Positions 30,189 through 45,132 of a stretch of 64,000 bases of DNA are shown here, one piece after another (within the stretch, counting starts at the first letter, position 1; every line of letters begins with the position of its first letter). The translations under genes and the position numbers were made by a program. Below the pieces are notes generated by a model. It made no database searches and was not told the DNA's origin. It worked only from the letters and a program-made list of their open reading frames with translations. This stretch comes from Tanytarsus gracilentus (lineage: Eukaryota > Arthropoda > Insecta > Diptera > Chironomidae): assembly GCA_038502055.1 (NCBI GenBank), contig JAXRKN010000011.1, positions 1 to 64,000 of the forward strand, in the 5' to 3' direction.

Positions 30189-33100
30189 ACTTTTTGACTG
30201 AGACTTAAGCTAATTTAAAAGCACTCCAAGAAAAATTCCATCAAAAATTTCCCCAACAAAAACTTTTGTCTTCATCTTCTTCAACCTCGTTAAGATCAAC
30301 TTGAATCTGTTTATAATTTCATCACGGTTCTTCGACCTCGTATTTTGACATGACACAAGTCAATTTTATCAAATTAAGCTTTCATTGCGAACAATTATTG
30401 AATTTTCTTTTAGCACGAAAAATTCCATGTCCGGAGGATAGTTGCCTCACTACAAAGAACAATGTGCAGTTCATGGCTGCAAAATATAATTTTCACTCGG
30501 TAAAATTTGCATAAAAGCAAAAAATTCTTTGTTGAAATTAAATAGCAAAGGCAGACTATGAAGATGGGAAGCCAGCACATAGAAAAAAGTTTTGTCTCCA
30601 TATTGGAACGGCATTCTGTAATTTGTTTTCATATTGTAGCATAAAGTTACTGGGAACCGCAGATTGTGCAGCTTAAGAAAAGAAAGGCTTCGAAAGAAAA
30701 TAGAGAAAAATTTTTACAGAAAATCCTAGGGATGAAAAATTAATTTTAAAAATTTTTATAAAATATTTTTGTAAAATTTGACAAAATTTTAATTCTGAAA
30801 TTTTGATTTAAAAATATCAAATTTGACCATCCTTGAGTAAAAAAATTATAAAACTTTTTTCATCCATCTTGTCGTCTTCTCGTGACTTAATGTTGATGTT
30901 AACGAACACGCTCTTCTTGTGGTATCATTTCTTCTTCCTGCCATACACTCTTTTTCCTCAACCTCGTCGTCCGCGTGTGGCATGGAAAAAACTTCGGAAA
31001 AACTTTCAAGTTAGGAAAGAAATCCCTTTTCATTTCCTTGAAAATCCGTTTTATGATTTTTTAGGGATCGTTAACTTACGAGTGAGAGGATAGAGTGCGG
31101 ATATAACATGAACAGTGATGGCATAAGGAGAGGAAATTTTAATACTTTGTTCGTTTTTGGATACTTTCGTTAATGAGATTTAAAGCCCTTCGTCACATGG
31201 ATGAGCTGGGCTGGTGGATTTTATCTTCATCTACTCAGAGGTTCGAGATTTTTTAACGTAATAAAACTGTAAAATCCTCTTTGCAGTGTTTTATGTCACT
31301 GAGTTGATAACTCTAAACAAATCGATTGAGAAAAATCCACTCGCGAAAATTTATTTCACCTCAATTTCAATTTTATTTTCATAGCAAATGTTGATTTTAA
31401 GTTAACCAGTCGAGTTTTTTTACATAGCAATGAGTTTACGGTAAAAAAATGCTGGTATTGCATAAATTTAAAGAGTTCTGTCGTAAAACTTTTGCTGAAA
31501 AAAAAACATTTTAACTGTAAAAAGTCGACATTTCGAAAAAAGGGGGTGTGGAAGAAAATTAAACTGATCAATGTTTCTGCTTTCGAATGCTATCCGTGAG
31601 ATAGAGAAAATAAAAATCGAGAGTAAGGGCAAACACATAATCCAACCCACAACAGCTCTTAGCTTTAAAATCGACATTTCAATTTGAGAATAAATGAACA
31701 TTTTTGTACTTGAAAATCTTTTGAAAAGCTGAAGAGAAAATATTGATAGAGAAAAGTTCCAAGAGATGGTGAAGTTGTCCTGCATCCTCCTTATTATGTT
31801 TTATTGAGTTAAAAGAAAAAGAGGAAAAAGTTTAGTGAAAAAATTCAATTTGGTTCTTTTTTCGTTACATAATTTTGTAACTTTAAAAATGTCTTTTGAA
31901 CTTTCACCTAGAAATTAATGAATTTAAATTTTTTTTCAATTTTCTCATGACATCAAAAAAATATTTTTAAAATGGACAAAAGAAAAAAGTTTACCGTCAC
32001 TTTGCAGCATGCATTTGCAGAAGCAGAATGAAAGAAGCTTTGGTACACAAAAAGAGCACTAAGGGAAGGAAAATAATTTTCTTTCTTTTCCTGTTCTCAT
32101 CGCCCACTCTTCAGCATCGTCATCGACTATAATCGATTGCATTAGAAATTCAGATGCAAGCGAAAAGCTTAAATTATGTTATTTACCTTGCCATAACACT
32201 CGATTCACTCCTTAATTCGAACACATAAAGCTGTAGAGACATGTCAGCAGCAAAGCTCTCAAGTGGCTCTTTCCGCATTTTCAATTTCAATAGCTTCATT
32301 TTTGAATCAGCGATGAGCGTCAATGCCATCAAACTCATGCAATATTTATTTATTATTTCTCCAAATAGTTTTGTCGCTGCTTTTATGTTTGTTCAATTCT
32401 CTCTCCTTCTATATTGACTCAATCCATTTTGTATCGAAGAGAAAAAGTTTCTTTTTTGTATTGCGAATTATATGCCTTCCGATTTTCAATTTGCTTTTCA
32501 TGTACTGAGGAAGAATTTTTTTTTTGCTTCACTTTGTTGAAACTTTTTTTTGCTTTTCGGGTTCATTCAAAGCGTTTGCCTTTTTTGGAGGAAAAATTTA
32601 GTTCAAAATAAAGATTTTTAAAATTTAAAAACTTTAGAAATTCAAATGATTTTTGAGGTTTTGCGTTTGAATTGTTCAGATTTTTTTTATTTCTCAATTT
32701 TATCAGCGAATCAATTTTTTATTTTAAAATATTTCTGTCATCTTTAAGCAGTCAATAAATTTTATTTTCTCATAATTCGAATACACTTTTTATCGCTTAA
32801 TATATTCAACGAAAGAAGCGATTTATCGAGCTGATGAAGTACCGTGCAAGAAATAAAATGCACACAAAATCGAGAACATGAAATAAAAATCATTGTTATG
32901 CACAGCTTTGTATTATTTTAATCACCTCTCACCTCTCGCTTTGCACAAATAAATAAAAACAAAAAACCGATAATGCTGTTGTTGCTTTTTTGCACCCTCC
33001 TCTGCCTTATTTTATAGTTTATATCCCCATTAGCCTAGTTTTCATCAACAGCCAGCCAACAATAACATATTCACTGTTGATTTGTTTGTCTTTTGTGTGT

Positions 33101-36100
33101 GAAAATGAATTTTTCTGCCATCACTTCACACTAAAGCTCTCTGCAACTCCAGAGGCAATTTCGCGTGCAATATTTCGACCTCAAATTTTCACCACCCACA
33201 AATATTTAGCAAACTAATTAAAAAGCTATGTTTGCAGTATTTTGTAAAATTGAATAAATTGAGAGCATTTTGCCCAAAATGTGTCGCCACACGTAATGTT
33301 CTCGTCGATTGGTAAAGTTTTAGTATTTGAAAAAAAATATAATTAACATAATTTTTTTATTAATTTTAAAATTCAACTTTCTTCGAAATGTTTTAAATTT
33401 TTAAATCATTCTAAACCATTAAATTCAACAATGCTTGAAACAATTTTAAGGATCTGCAAAAATATAAACTTTTATGTCTTCTTCTTGCCGCGTTAATAAA
33501 AACTCGCAAATTTGTCTTTTAAAGAAAAAATTTATTCCTTCATTTAATGAAAAAGAAAACTTTTTTAAACTCTTGTTGATTCAAATTTCTAATTTTGCGT
33601 GTTTTAAAATATCTCGGCATTAAATTACAATTTCTTTGCTGAGGAAATTTTGTTTGACATAAAGTTTATTCGAGTAATTTGAGGCTTCGCTGCTTTGATG
33701 GAAAATTTACGAATCTATCAGGAATCGTTGGTTGAAAATAACGACATCCTTTCGCAAAAGTTTTAAAAGAGTTTCCTAGCTTTTGTTTAACTTTAAGAAG
33801 AGTTGAAAATATTTGTTTAATGAATCCTTTAAAGACTTTAAACTCTTTGCATAAATTACGAACGAGACTAACAACCAAAGTTTAAACTGCGGAGAATTTT
33901 ATGAAGTTAAATTTAAACGGAATTTTATATAAAACGTGTTTGTAAAACAAAAAAACCAACTTAACCTAGATTGAAGTTTAACAAATTGCTCCTCGACCGA
34001 TATTTAACTTTTTTACCCAGAAGACTAAAATTGAGAGCGTTACATGATTTCTCTTAATAAAATGAACCTAATAGTCCACTTAAAGTTTCAACAGAAACAC
34101 TAAAAGCCAAATACCCTCGTCAATTAAGTGGTTTTTAAAGTTTCTGAAAACTTTCGAGCTGCTCATCCGATAGACGTCTAAAATGTTTGTTTTGGAAACT
34201 CCTCATCGCAGTTGTTTACATCATTTTTCTTCCTTTTTTCAATTTTTAAATTGAGACGAAGAAAAATTTCATAAAAGTTTAAGTGGTAAAGTTTTTCCTC
34301 TTGCTCACTCTCGCATAATCTCGTAACAATATAAAAATAAATATGAATAGCTGATGTGCTGGCAGCGAGAGAATCCTTTTTGTAATGAGTAAAGAAAAAA
34401 TATTTTTATTTTATTTTACGGAGTAAAGTTTTATGAGATTTCTTCTTTATGAACATTTTCGTGAGATAATCTGTGGAAAAATGACTCTCAGCAATTTTCA
34501 TTTCCAATGCATTTTCTCTTCTTTACACTCTTAAAAATTATTGGTATCAACTTTTTGTGCACTGTTAAAAATTTCTGTATCATTTTCGCTCTCCCTTCCA
34601 TATATTCTCTTTCAATTTTCTCGCAGACTACACTGCTAAAAATTTTAGGATTCATTTTCTTTCACACTGTGAGAAATTTTCGGTATCAACTTTTTCATCC
34701 CCTAAAAAATGACAAAAATATTTTAAAGACATTTTCAGATGTTGATTAAGCAAAAAACATATTTAGTAAAAAATTAAAATAGATTTGGGTAGTTAAAAAG
34801 TAACAAAAAAATTAATTTAAAAATCTTCTTTAAATTGTAAAAAGATTTCACATTAAATTTCCACTCTCTTGAAACAACGTAAATTAAGAAAGAAAATTAA
34901 AGAAACGAGGAGAGAAAAGAAAAACATATTTTAATGAATAAATAATTAACATTTCATCATCTTCGAAGGAACTTTATGCAAATTATATTTTTTTTTCAGG
35001 AAATTCTTTAGTCTTAAATGAGAAAAAAAAGTTGAGAGGTCTTGGTGACGAGAAGAATTTAATAAGTTTTTAAAGCTTTCTTTATTGAATTCTTCCGCCT
35101 TGTGATTTAAGCTTCTTTATGGTATTTTGAATTATTATTGTTTCCTGATTCTCAACCATTGTCATAATCCTCTTTATCGTTTGTGAGTCTTCTCCGCCCA
35201 CCAACATTGCGGTTAATTATGTCTAAAGGATTACCATCGTAAACAAAAATTTAGAGGGAAGCAATTTGAGCATTTTTTTTCTTATTTTTTGGGGTCGCCA
35301 AATTGATTTGAATTCTCAATGAGATGTCAGGAAAAGAGTTTTTTTTTAATATTCAAAGCGGCTTTCGAATGAAAGCAAATTTAATGGAAGATTCAAGGAC
35401 GCCCGCAGGATAATATTGATATTATTAATGATTCATTCAGACGATGCCAAATATAAAAATGGAAAAGTTTTCGGGAGCCTTTTTTTTCATATATGCAAAA
35501 ATTTAAAGATGTACGTGAGCAAACCTCAAAAAATATAAGAATGAAAAAATAATTATTTTTTACTTTTAATGAAAAACGTTGAATTTTAATTTTTGAAAAA
35601 TCTCAACCCCATTTCCAACTTCAGCATCAAGTAGAAATAATTTTTCATCGTTTCAATTCTTTTAAAGTTGAGTTGGCAAGTGACTGGAAGACATTAGACA
35701 TTTATGCGATTTCTTTCTTCGAATAATCGCAAAATATGAGATTCATTGAATTTCAATAATAACGCAAAAAAAATCTAAATCGAGGTCGAAGCCAAAAAAA
35801 TGAAATTCACGCTCAAGTCACATTTTGACCTTCCTTCAAATGACTTTTGTTCAATTGAAATCTCGTTTTTCACTCAAATGATTACTGAGCACTTCGCGAT
35901 TTTTGTTTGCACATGCGATCATCAATCAATGAAAATTTTAGGTGATTACAATTGTTTGAAGAGCTTTGAATAAAACTTTTTGTACATGAATAATTATTAT
36001 TCACTGTAAATTAAAATGGAATAATGATGTAGCGAGTGAAATGCTTTGATGTGAGTTCTGTTTTGGTTTTGTCGAGTATTTGAAATTAACATGGCATGGG

Positions 36101-36279
36101 AGTAAAGTGCATTTAAATTAAAATGACTGGTTGGATATTTGAAAGCGAGGGTTGAAAAATTTAACAGGAATTGTTATGAAAATGTGCTTCACCAATTAAA
36201 TACTTTAAAGATCAAAATCAAAAATTTTAATTTGCAATAAATTTAAAAAATGTTTCAAAACCCACACGTGGGTGTTGCC
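30189..36279. other. Gene-poor region
   Basis: Six kilobases with no supported exon, RNA gene or element. Frames in this stretch (30833-31093, 31468-31785, 32323-32611, 34507-34749 and others) are T-rich or A-rich artefacts with no family resemblance, and none can be joined by plausible splice sites into a recognisable protein. Possible regulatory content cannot be judged from one sequence. Confidence 0.55.
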
Positions 36280-36396
36280 GTGTAACCCACTTGTAACAGT
36301 TCAGTATTGGAAATGTAACATGGGGAAGTCCTATGAAGAAGCTTTGGAGAAGCCAAAAGGGAAGCCTTATGGAAAATATTTCTCAATTATGTTACA

Positions 36397-36722
36397 TTTC
36401 CCACTGTGTTTCATTTTCCACCATGTTCCATTTTTCACTATGTTCCATTTTCTATTGTGTTCCATTTTCCACTGTGTTCCATTTTCCACTGTGTTCCATT
36501 TTCCACTGTGTTCCATTTTCCACTGTGTTTCATTTTCCACTGTGTTTCATTTTCCATTATGTTCCATTTCCCACTATGTTCCATTTTCCACTGTGTTTCA
36601 TTTTCCATTATGTTTCATTTTCACCATGTTCAATTTTCCACTATGTTCCATTTTCCACTATGTTTCATTTTCCACTATGTTCCATTTTCCACTGTGTTCC
36701 ATTTTCCACAGTGTTCCATTTT
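36397..36722. repeat. 17-bp minisatellite, about 19 copies
   Basis: The unit attttccactgtgttcc repeats with single-base variants (actatg, tttcat) across the stretch. Because 17 is not a multiple of 3 and the unit lacks stop codons, all three forward frames stay open, producing three overlapping false reading frames between 36272 and 36804. Confidence 0.95.
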
Positions 36723-37230
36723 CAGATCCATGCCAATCGATTCTTGGTCAAATTCCGAGTTCAACGAGGTACATGAAGCCATACTTTTAAAAAATGGACA
36801 TTAGTGGCATTCCTTGGACACTCCTGGCCGGCCGTGACGGTCATTCTTCAAAAATCATCAATGCTAATCAATTCCTGATGCAATTACGAGTTCAACGAGG
36901 TACATGAAGCCATACTTTTAAAAAATGGACATTAGGGGCACTACTGGCCGGCCGTGATGGACATTGGTGGCACTCTTCGATGGCCATGATAGACATTCCT
37001 CAAATATTATCAATGCTTTTCGATTCCTGATACAAATACGAGTTCAACGACATACATGAAGCCATATAACAGGAAATTTGTATGAAAAATGGCATTTAGG
37101 GCTGTCCATGGCACGACCTGTGGTCATGACCCTCATAATTCCTAAAATGGCCGAATCTAAATTAATAGACCTACCATTTGGCGAAAACTAGAAGTCTCTA
37201 GCTATCTCAGGAGCCGAGATCTCGATGGAA

Positions 37231-37270
37231 CAGACAGACAGACAGACAGACGGACGGACGGACGGACGGA
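37231..37270. repeat. GACA/GACG microsatellite
   Basis: A 40-bp tract of cagacaga units switching to cggacgga units, placed just inside the right terminal repeat of the element at 36280-37311. Confidence 0.95.
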
Positions 37271-37311
37271 AATAGGCGCATATAAGTGTTACACCACTTC
37301 GTGGGTTACAC

Positions 37312-40300
37312 TAAAAAACTTAAAATCCACCCTTTACTTTTCCAACCATATGAAAGCGAGTCAGTAAATCAGAAAGGCGGGAGTGAAAGAGAGCGAGAAA
37401 TGATGGGAAAAAGTTGAAATGACCTACCATAAAATAAAACGGCCAGACTTCTTACAACAATAGTTGGAAATTTTTTTTTCTCTTTCCTCTTTTTCCCACC
37501 CACTTACCGGGCATGTGTACATTACGGAAGTTGAATGAATGTAAAAAAGTTTTTTTGTTCCTTTTCAAAACGAGAACAATTGAAAATGTGAAGGATGTTC
37601 TCGCAGACATACATGGATATGCGAGACTGAAAATGGGGGGCATGAATGGCATTCTCATTGTGAGTCCAATTGAGCAAATATAAAATGCAAATTAGAAAAT
37701 AATGAAACATGAGAAATCGCTGAGAGACGAACGAGAGTCAGTTGTCCTCATCATAACAATTTATACGAATGCTTCCGCGTCAATGCACTCTTTGTGTTGT
37801 GTGGGGATTTTGTGTCACAACGAAATTATTGTCTCTCACCCCGGGTGACTTATAAATATATGATAGGGTAGAAAATTTTTGAAAAGGATCAAAATTTTTA
37901 AAAATTTTGTTGCTTTTTTAAAGTCAAATTCCAACATTTAATTTTAAATTTTCATAAGCTCTCGAAAAAAAACTTCTTCCCTGGGATTCGGACGTCAATT
38001 TTTATTTTATTCTCCATATACAACCGAAAGCATGAATGACTGTGTTCCATCACGATCGAGCGAGAAGAAAACTTTTCATTGTTATGGGAAAATTTTCAAA
38101 TAACAACAATTGACGAGAGGAGAGAAAAAGAAAAACTTTGTTGTACAACAACAACGGATAAAAAAGTGGACATTACGCCTCGATTATTCATTAAAAGTTT
38201 TCCCTCGAGCGAGAAAAAGGAACAACATCCCACTTGTCTATTGGGATGACAAAAGACGCGCATAGTGATTGTGCAGAAAGAAAATAAAGTGAGCCATTAT
38301 ATCACATGGAGTTGTTTATTTTTTTGATGTGCAATATTCATCATGTACCCTCTTCATGTTCATTTGTAATAAATCTCGTTCTTTCTCACAATTCTCCAAG
38401 GAAGAGTTTCTGTGGATATTGTCAGCTCTTTCCTTTTAATTTGAGACTGAAGAGATTTTTTACTCAGACTTTGTGAAGGTGGTTAAACACGTGTCGACTT
38501 TGAAGAGACGAATTAATATTTTTTTTAAAGCGATTTGTTTTAATATTTTTAAATGTAATTTAAGCTTAAAGATCTTAAAGAAAAATTTAATAATTTTCAA
38601 AAAGCTTTAAAGAAAAACTTCTAGAAGCTCTTTTTTATTTTTATTTTTAAATTCTCTTTCAATGACGTCAAAAGATATCCAAACCACAGAAAAAAAATGT
38701 TTAACAAGCAAAAAATAAGAAGAAGAAAAATTGGGTAAAAGAGAACACATGAAGGAGATTAAATATCAATAAGATGAAAATTTCATGAATGGGCTTTTCG
38801 GAGAGGATAAAAGGACGAGTTTAATCCGCACACAATCACCTACACACGAATGATGAAATTTTTATCATCATTAATTTATTTATAAAACATTTTCTTCTCG
38901 GTCACCATCAGAGCAATGATGGAGCACCGTTGAGTGGATTTTGTGTCTTTCTGACCCACTTATTCTTGTGGATTACACGAAAGCGTGGCATTTATCGACC
39001 TGCACACGCCACTCACATAATTTAAGGACTTTTTTTTGTTGTTATTACACAACATTTTGGCTTTCCATTAAATTAACCTCAATTGTGTGCGGGGTAAGGG
39101 ATGGATCATAAATTATGTCATACTTAACTTTTGAGCTTTTCATTTGAAACCAACATTTTTTTATTGTAGATTTTTGACCTCAAAAAAATTTTCAAACAAC
39201 TTCATGCATGCACTCTTGGAACTCATTTTTCATGAGTGATTACTATTTTTATACATAAATTTTAGACATACACACACATATTATTCATCATTAATGATTT
39301 TCATCCACATGTGGATCCTATGGCGAGAAAAATAGCTCCCCGCGGCATCAAAAGTAACTTTAATGGATTTTCTTAAAAAAAATATTTGATGAATGTCCTG
39401 AAAACGAAATAAAATTTAACGCTCCGAACTTTAAATGAACTTTTGATGATGAATAATGAAATTAGATGAGCTATTAGAGAGATGACGAGAGCTCCTTAAT
39501 AGCCAAAAAGTTTATCTTAAGGTCGATAACGATAAAGAGGTCAAACGTGTTACTTTTTCGGAAGGTGTTTTAAGGTTAATAAAATTGGTGATTTATGGAG
39601 GCTTTGCTGGAAGTTTTATTCGAAAGACGCGAGGAAATTTGAAGTCCATTTGAAGAAAATTTATAGGGTGGACTTAAATTTTCGAGAAATTTAAAGATTT
39701 TTATGAAGTGTTCTACAAACAATTCAAAAGCTCTTAAAGTTTGTATTATTAAATAATAATTTTGTAAATTTTGAAGAGCTTTCTAAAATTTAAACTTGAG
39801 ATAATTTTCAATAGAGTTCTCAAGGATTTGATTTTAAATTTATTTTCAATCGAATCCAATAAAAGTTTCCACCTATCTAATCGTGTATCATTAAATAATT
39901 TAATATTTTCCATTCCTTAATTTTATCCTAAAGACTCTTCAATTATTTGATTGCTTCCTATTGTATCTTTATCCTGCAAACTCTCATACGAGATTCACAA
40001 ACATCTTCTTTTGAAGAAAATCAAATATGAAACAAAATTCAATCAACTGAACTGAACATTGAAGAGATTTATCCTTTTTATTCCACGTGAGAAATTTTTA
40101 TAAATCACAAGCATGAGTTGAAACATAAAATGACTTTGATAACGTCAATTTTGATTTTTCAGGTGGAAATTTCAAAACACAAAAAATTAATTCGAAGAAT
40201 TGAGACAAATATCACCGTTCAATGTGAATTATGACGATAACAGCTTAAAATATGTTGAAACCTAACGAATAAGCAGATATTGTGCACACTTCAGAGAGTT

Positions 40301-43300
40301 AAAGTTAAAAATTTCGATGACGGATAAAATTGTTCCATTTTTCGCCTTGTTCTCACTTAAAATCATAACCGATTATGCGTTGGAAAATTTTCATTTACTT
40401 TTCAAGGTTTTTCTCAAACTCACAAATGAGTTTTCTTTTTCACCTCGAGCCTCTCCAAACACCTCCTTAATGGTACTAATTTATCTCATCAGATTTGCCG
40501 ACAACACGAGCACCATGATCGACTCGACGTTAAGTGGAATATTTAGGCAGTTTTGTCAATATAGCAGGCACTCATCGGCAAACACATAAAATTGTTTGTC
40601 GACTCCGCTTCAAGCCTTTTTCACTTCTTCACACTGATGAACATCAATTCATTTCCTGTGCTTCACTTCAACACCCATCCATTTCCTTCTCTTTATGTCG
40701 ACATTCTCTCGTCGCTCGGTGTGCTTGCTTGTTACACATTATAATCCCACCATAAGGAACGATGACAGATTTGAGACTTGCTCTCGCTTTTGCAACACAA
40801 ATTTTTCTTTTCCTGCAATCGCTCAGAGACTTTAGATGAGCAACAACAATTTGTGGGAAGGATGTAGTCTGTTGATTGTGATGTGGGTTGAGAGAGGCTT
40901 CAGTGATTTTTAAAGAAATTAGGTTTTAATAATATAAATTATTCATTATAAAAAATAAAAAAATTTTTGACCAGGAATCAAAAAAGTTTTATAATTTTTT
41001 GTCACATTTCAGTTGAAATTTTTTTTGTTTTCCTTCCACTGTTCGTCAGATATGTTGCAACATCAATAAAAATGATTAATTTATTAGAGTTGCTTTTGCT
41101 CTTTTCCTTCCGCCGGCTCATAAATGTATGTATGTGTGTGTGTTTGTGCCAATTCCACTCTTCCTCATCACTCTTGTTTGCGGCTCTCTCTAACAACCCC
41201 CCGCAAACGATATTGTCGAAGGAAATTGATTGTGAATTGTATCTTAGATCTGTTCGATGTTGATAATAAACACAACAAAGATGTTGGTGATAAATTTAGT
41301 GTTCAGAGGCTAGCAACACAAAAAAATCAATTAAAATCGTTATCGTAAATTTTATTTTAGAAGATATGGAGGAAAATTTTTGCAGCACACCACAGGCTTG
41401 TGTGAGAATAATTGCAGAAAAAATCCACAAAATTTAATTTCGAACGAGATATTTTGCCCATGAAAGAATTTTTTATTTTTAGGTTTTTTTCATAAAGCTA
41501 AAAAAATTTTGTATTTCCCCGAAAAGCTTTTATCTATAAAAAGAAAATAATTCAGGTATGAAAATTTATGCAAATTACCTTTTTTAAAAATATAAAAATT
41601 TACTCAAGTATATTTTCTGAATATTGTTTAACGTCTATTAAGTGAACGTTTTAAGTGTACTCAACAAAAAAGGAGCAAAAATTTTTCAACGTTGCTTTTT
41701 TTAAGATTAAAACAAACGACTGAAGAAAGAGGTAGAAAATCATTTGGGAAATTAAAAATTTCTCGCGCCGTCTGTGTGCTTTCAATCGATAACGCGCCTT
41801 GATGAAAGGATTTTTTAAGCGAGAGGACAAAAAAGCTTTTTTAAGTCAATAAACATTTTTTTATCCTCTCACATATGAGGCCATCTGCAAAAGCATAACG
41901 AACACAGGAAAATATGTGTGTGGCATCGCACTCGATAGCCAAAACTTCATTATGCATGAATATTTTATTTTTAAAATTTTTCAATACACATTTTTATGTT
42001 GAACTTTTTTTGCATCGAGCTCAGCATGACTATAAAAATTGTTGGCTTCGAGGATGCCGTGAGTGAAAACTACAACATGTTTTGTCAAGAAGTTTTTCAT
42101 CATTGCATTTTGAGAGAGATTTTTTTTCCTCACTTGAGGAGGAGAAAAGGGTTAAAAGGAAAAGTTAAAAAAATTTGTTGTGTATAGTAGAAAAAAAAAT
42201 CTATTTATTTTTCAATTTTATGCACACCAATTTTGATAAAGTCTCGACTGAGGGGTGAAAATTGAGTAAATTAATTTTTAATTTTCTTTTAAAATGCATC
42301 AGCGATAAACAATAAATCCAGCGAAAGAGTTCATTGTCTGCGGTTGATAAATGAAAATTTCATAAACTGCAACAAAATTCAATTCCGAATTTTTTTCTCA
42401 AGTGCCACTCACTCACCTCATTGTTTATTAACGCTAATGCATTAAACGAGAAAATTTTCAATAAAGTTGCGAGGCAGAAGAATTTTTAGTGACCATAAAG
42501 CTGAGTGAATTCTCGCGAGAGTGATGATGATGAGCCTCAGGTCAATTTGGTCTTCGATATCGCAAAATGCGTACTCGTAAAAATCGTTGATTGCCGCATG
42601 TGTCTATAAAATTGTCAAGCTCAAAAATCAATCAACGTCTATCTTGGCTTGATGAAATAGACAATAAAAACACAGATTAACAACTGTGAGTTGAGCTTCT
42701 GTTTTACAACATGAAAGAGTGACAGAGAATTAGATATTTTTTCGTTCAAGGGATGGAAACTTTTGAAAGCTCTGTAAAAGCTCTGTAAAAGCTTTTACAA
42801 AAATGCTCGAAGATAAATTGTCAATTTAAAAAATAATTGAGTATCCACTCCCTCCTCTTTTGGCTTTTGTCAGACATCCCTCTTCACTGCTGTCGGTTGC
42901 GTCTTTTCTGCTGAAATAAAATTCAAACCCATAAATCGTTCAAATGAGATGAAATTGTGTTAAGCAGAAGCACAGAACTAAAGGAAGATGGAATGGTGTC
43001 AAGAATCTTCGCATGGAATGACTCTCAGCAGAGTCTTGAGAAATTTTCTTCTTTTTTATAGTGATTTATTTTAGTTGAATAGAAAATGGAAAAATTCAAG
43101 CTAAAAGCGCTTAAGAAAAAAAATTGTGGTTTCATAAAAGAATTTATGGTTAGAGCTTTTATGCTAAAGGATTTTCCTAGATTAAAAAATTTATTTCTTT
43201 TTGTTAGTTTTTAAGATTTTCAATTTATTTAGTTGCTAAAATCATTTCTTTGTTTCTCATGACACTTTTAATAATTTTCTTTCCTTTTTCATGTTTTTAA

Positions 43301-45132
43301 AAACAAACTTTGAGTCCTTCAGAAAAACTTTCTCAAAAGTTTGAGTTACAGCAAAAAAATCCTTTTCGTCGACACAAAGAGGGAAAAAAATCCAATCATA
43401 AAATTCCAAAGCTGAACTGGCGATTTTGTTAATTTATGTAAAGAAGAAGAAAATTGAAAAAATCATCTCGTCTTTTCAATAATGAGTGATTGACGACGAC
43501 GAAGCGAAAGAATGCGGAATTGGATAAACTTTAATGAGATAAAGTTCCACTCTGCAAATTCATGATATCAATGTGAAGGGGACGAAAAAAAATTGTCGAA
43601 TGACTTTGATTGAGCGATTTAGGGAAAAAAGGGATGCAAAATCGACCAGAAGACTTCCTGGAAATTTTTACCGTCAACGGAAAATTTGCTGACGAAATTG
43701 ATATCATCGCTTCTACGAAGAAAGGTAAATTAAATCACGGTTGATCTTGTTAAAGCTAGAAAGCAACGACCCGAAGTCATTTCAATGAGAAATTTTTAAT
43801 CAATTTTAGCATCTTTAAAAAATTTAATCCAATTTTTTATTTTACCCGAGAAAAATATTCAAGCCCAGATCCAATTATTGTTCATCGAAACGACTTTCTC
43901 AATTAAAATTTATCACGATAAGGAATTTCTCTAATAATGCATTATAATGTCTATTTTTTATGTTCTTTCCCTGCAATCTTGCACTAAAAATCGCGACATT
44001 GCAATAAATTCAATATGTCACTCAGGAGGAAGCAAAAAAACGAGATTTATTGGCGACTTGAACCCTCCTAAGATGAGGAAAAAATTTGCTGCACGCTAAA
44101 GATCGATTATTGTCGTATCGTATATCAGCAATTCTTCAATCAAACGGGCGACATTGCAATTAGAGCAGAGATGCACTTCAGGCGTTATTAGAGGATGGGA
44201 GAGAGAAGAGGTGGATAGATAGAAGTGAGTGCAATTAATTTTTTGTGTATGGTGCTCGTGAAGTAATCTTCTTATCAGAATTTATACAGCAGTGGAGCAA
44301 GTAATTCAATTAAGATAAAATTTCGTTCGGTTTGTCATTTACACTCGATGCGGGGTGTGATGGTGTGTGAAAAAGCTCTTTATTAAAAAGTAACTCAAAT
44401 GTCAGATGAGAATTGAGAGAGAGGTGACCTTTTGATGTCGGAAAGACTGACTATGACTCCTTGTACTCTTATCTTGAAGAAAAAAATACCAATCGAATGC
44501 AATCTTTTAGTTTTTTCGAAAAACATCATATGTGGTTTTCAATCCATCTCCATTTAAACTCTCTTCAAAAATTTACTTAATGAGTACATCGTTTAAATGC
44601 ATGAGTTTAAACCTAATTTAATAACCACATTTCCATTACAAAGCATTTATAATTGAAATATGCCACTTGCAGCACGACAGATTGTTGTAAGCTTTTGGTC
44701 AAGCCAATAATGGCATGAAATTAGGGGAAGTTGAAATATCCTAAAATATTATTTTTTATTTTTTTTTTCTAATATTTTAACACTAACAAATATGTTCATA
44801 TGTGTATGCCAATGGTTTTTTGAAACTTTTCTTTAACAGGTAACTAAATATAAAAATATTAAGCTTTAAAACTTTTTTATATCAATAAAAATTCACTTTA
44901 AAATTTCTTCTATCTTAAACCACGTGCACATGTAAAATTCAATTTTCAATTTTAACGTTTTACAAGAATTCAAATAACAACTAACGCCCCCTGGTGAGAG
45001 AAAATAAGCGTAGTAAATAAAAGGGAAAATAGCTGAGTTTCGCGTTTTTTTTGGTCATATAAAACAATTCAATCTTAGATAAAAAATAGTTTTTATCGAT
45101 TCATAACACACTTTCCATCCATTTTAATCATC
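37312..45132. other. Gene-poor region
   Basis: Nearly 8 kb with no supported coding exon or RNA gene. Reading frames at 40317-41348, 41996-42187 and elsewhere lack family resemblance and conserved splice structure. A short tandem (agctctgtaaa, two copies, 42770-42791) and a TG-rich tract near 41130 are the only simple repeats noted. The last 150 bp should contain the promoter of the hnRNP U-like gene. Confidence 0.55.

Larger units (their letters stand above)
36280..37311. mobile_element. Non-autonomous repeat element with short TIRs and internal minisatellites
   Basis: GTGTAACCCAC at 36280-36290 is the exact reverse complement of GTGGGTTACAC at 37301-37311. Between them lie a 17-bp minisatellite (36397-36722), two to three degenerate inverted copies of the 120-bp unit seen at 391-1205 (36793-37080), and a GACA/GACG microsatellite (37231-37270). 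No target duplication is obvious and no transposase is present. Superfamily is unassigned; boundaries depend on the short TIR. Confidence 0.6.

Noticed and set aside
36272..36804. Three overlapping forward reading frames of 132-172 aa rich in FHFPLCSI
   Set aside because: All are read-through of the 17-bp minisatellite, which lacks stops in every forward frame; no gene evidence.
40317..41348. Cluster of small overlapping frames
   Set aside because: No family resemblance, no splice-compatible joins and low-complexity T-rich composition; likely chance.
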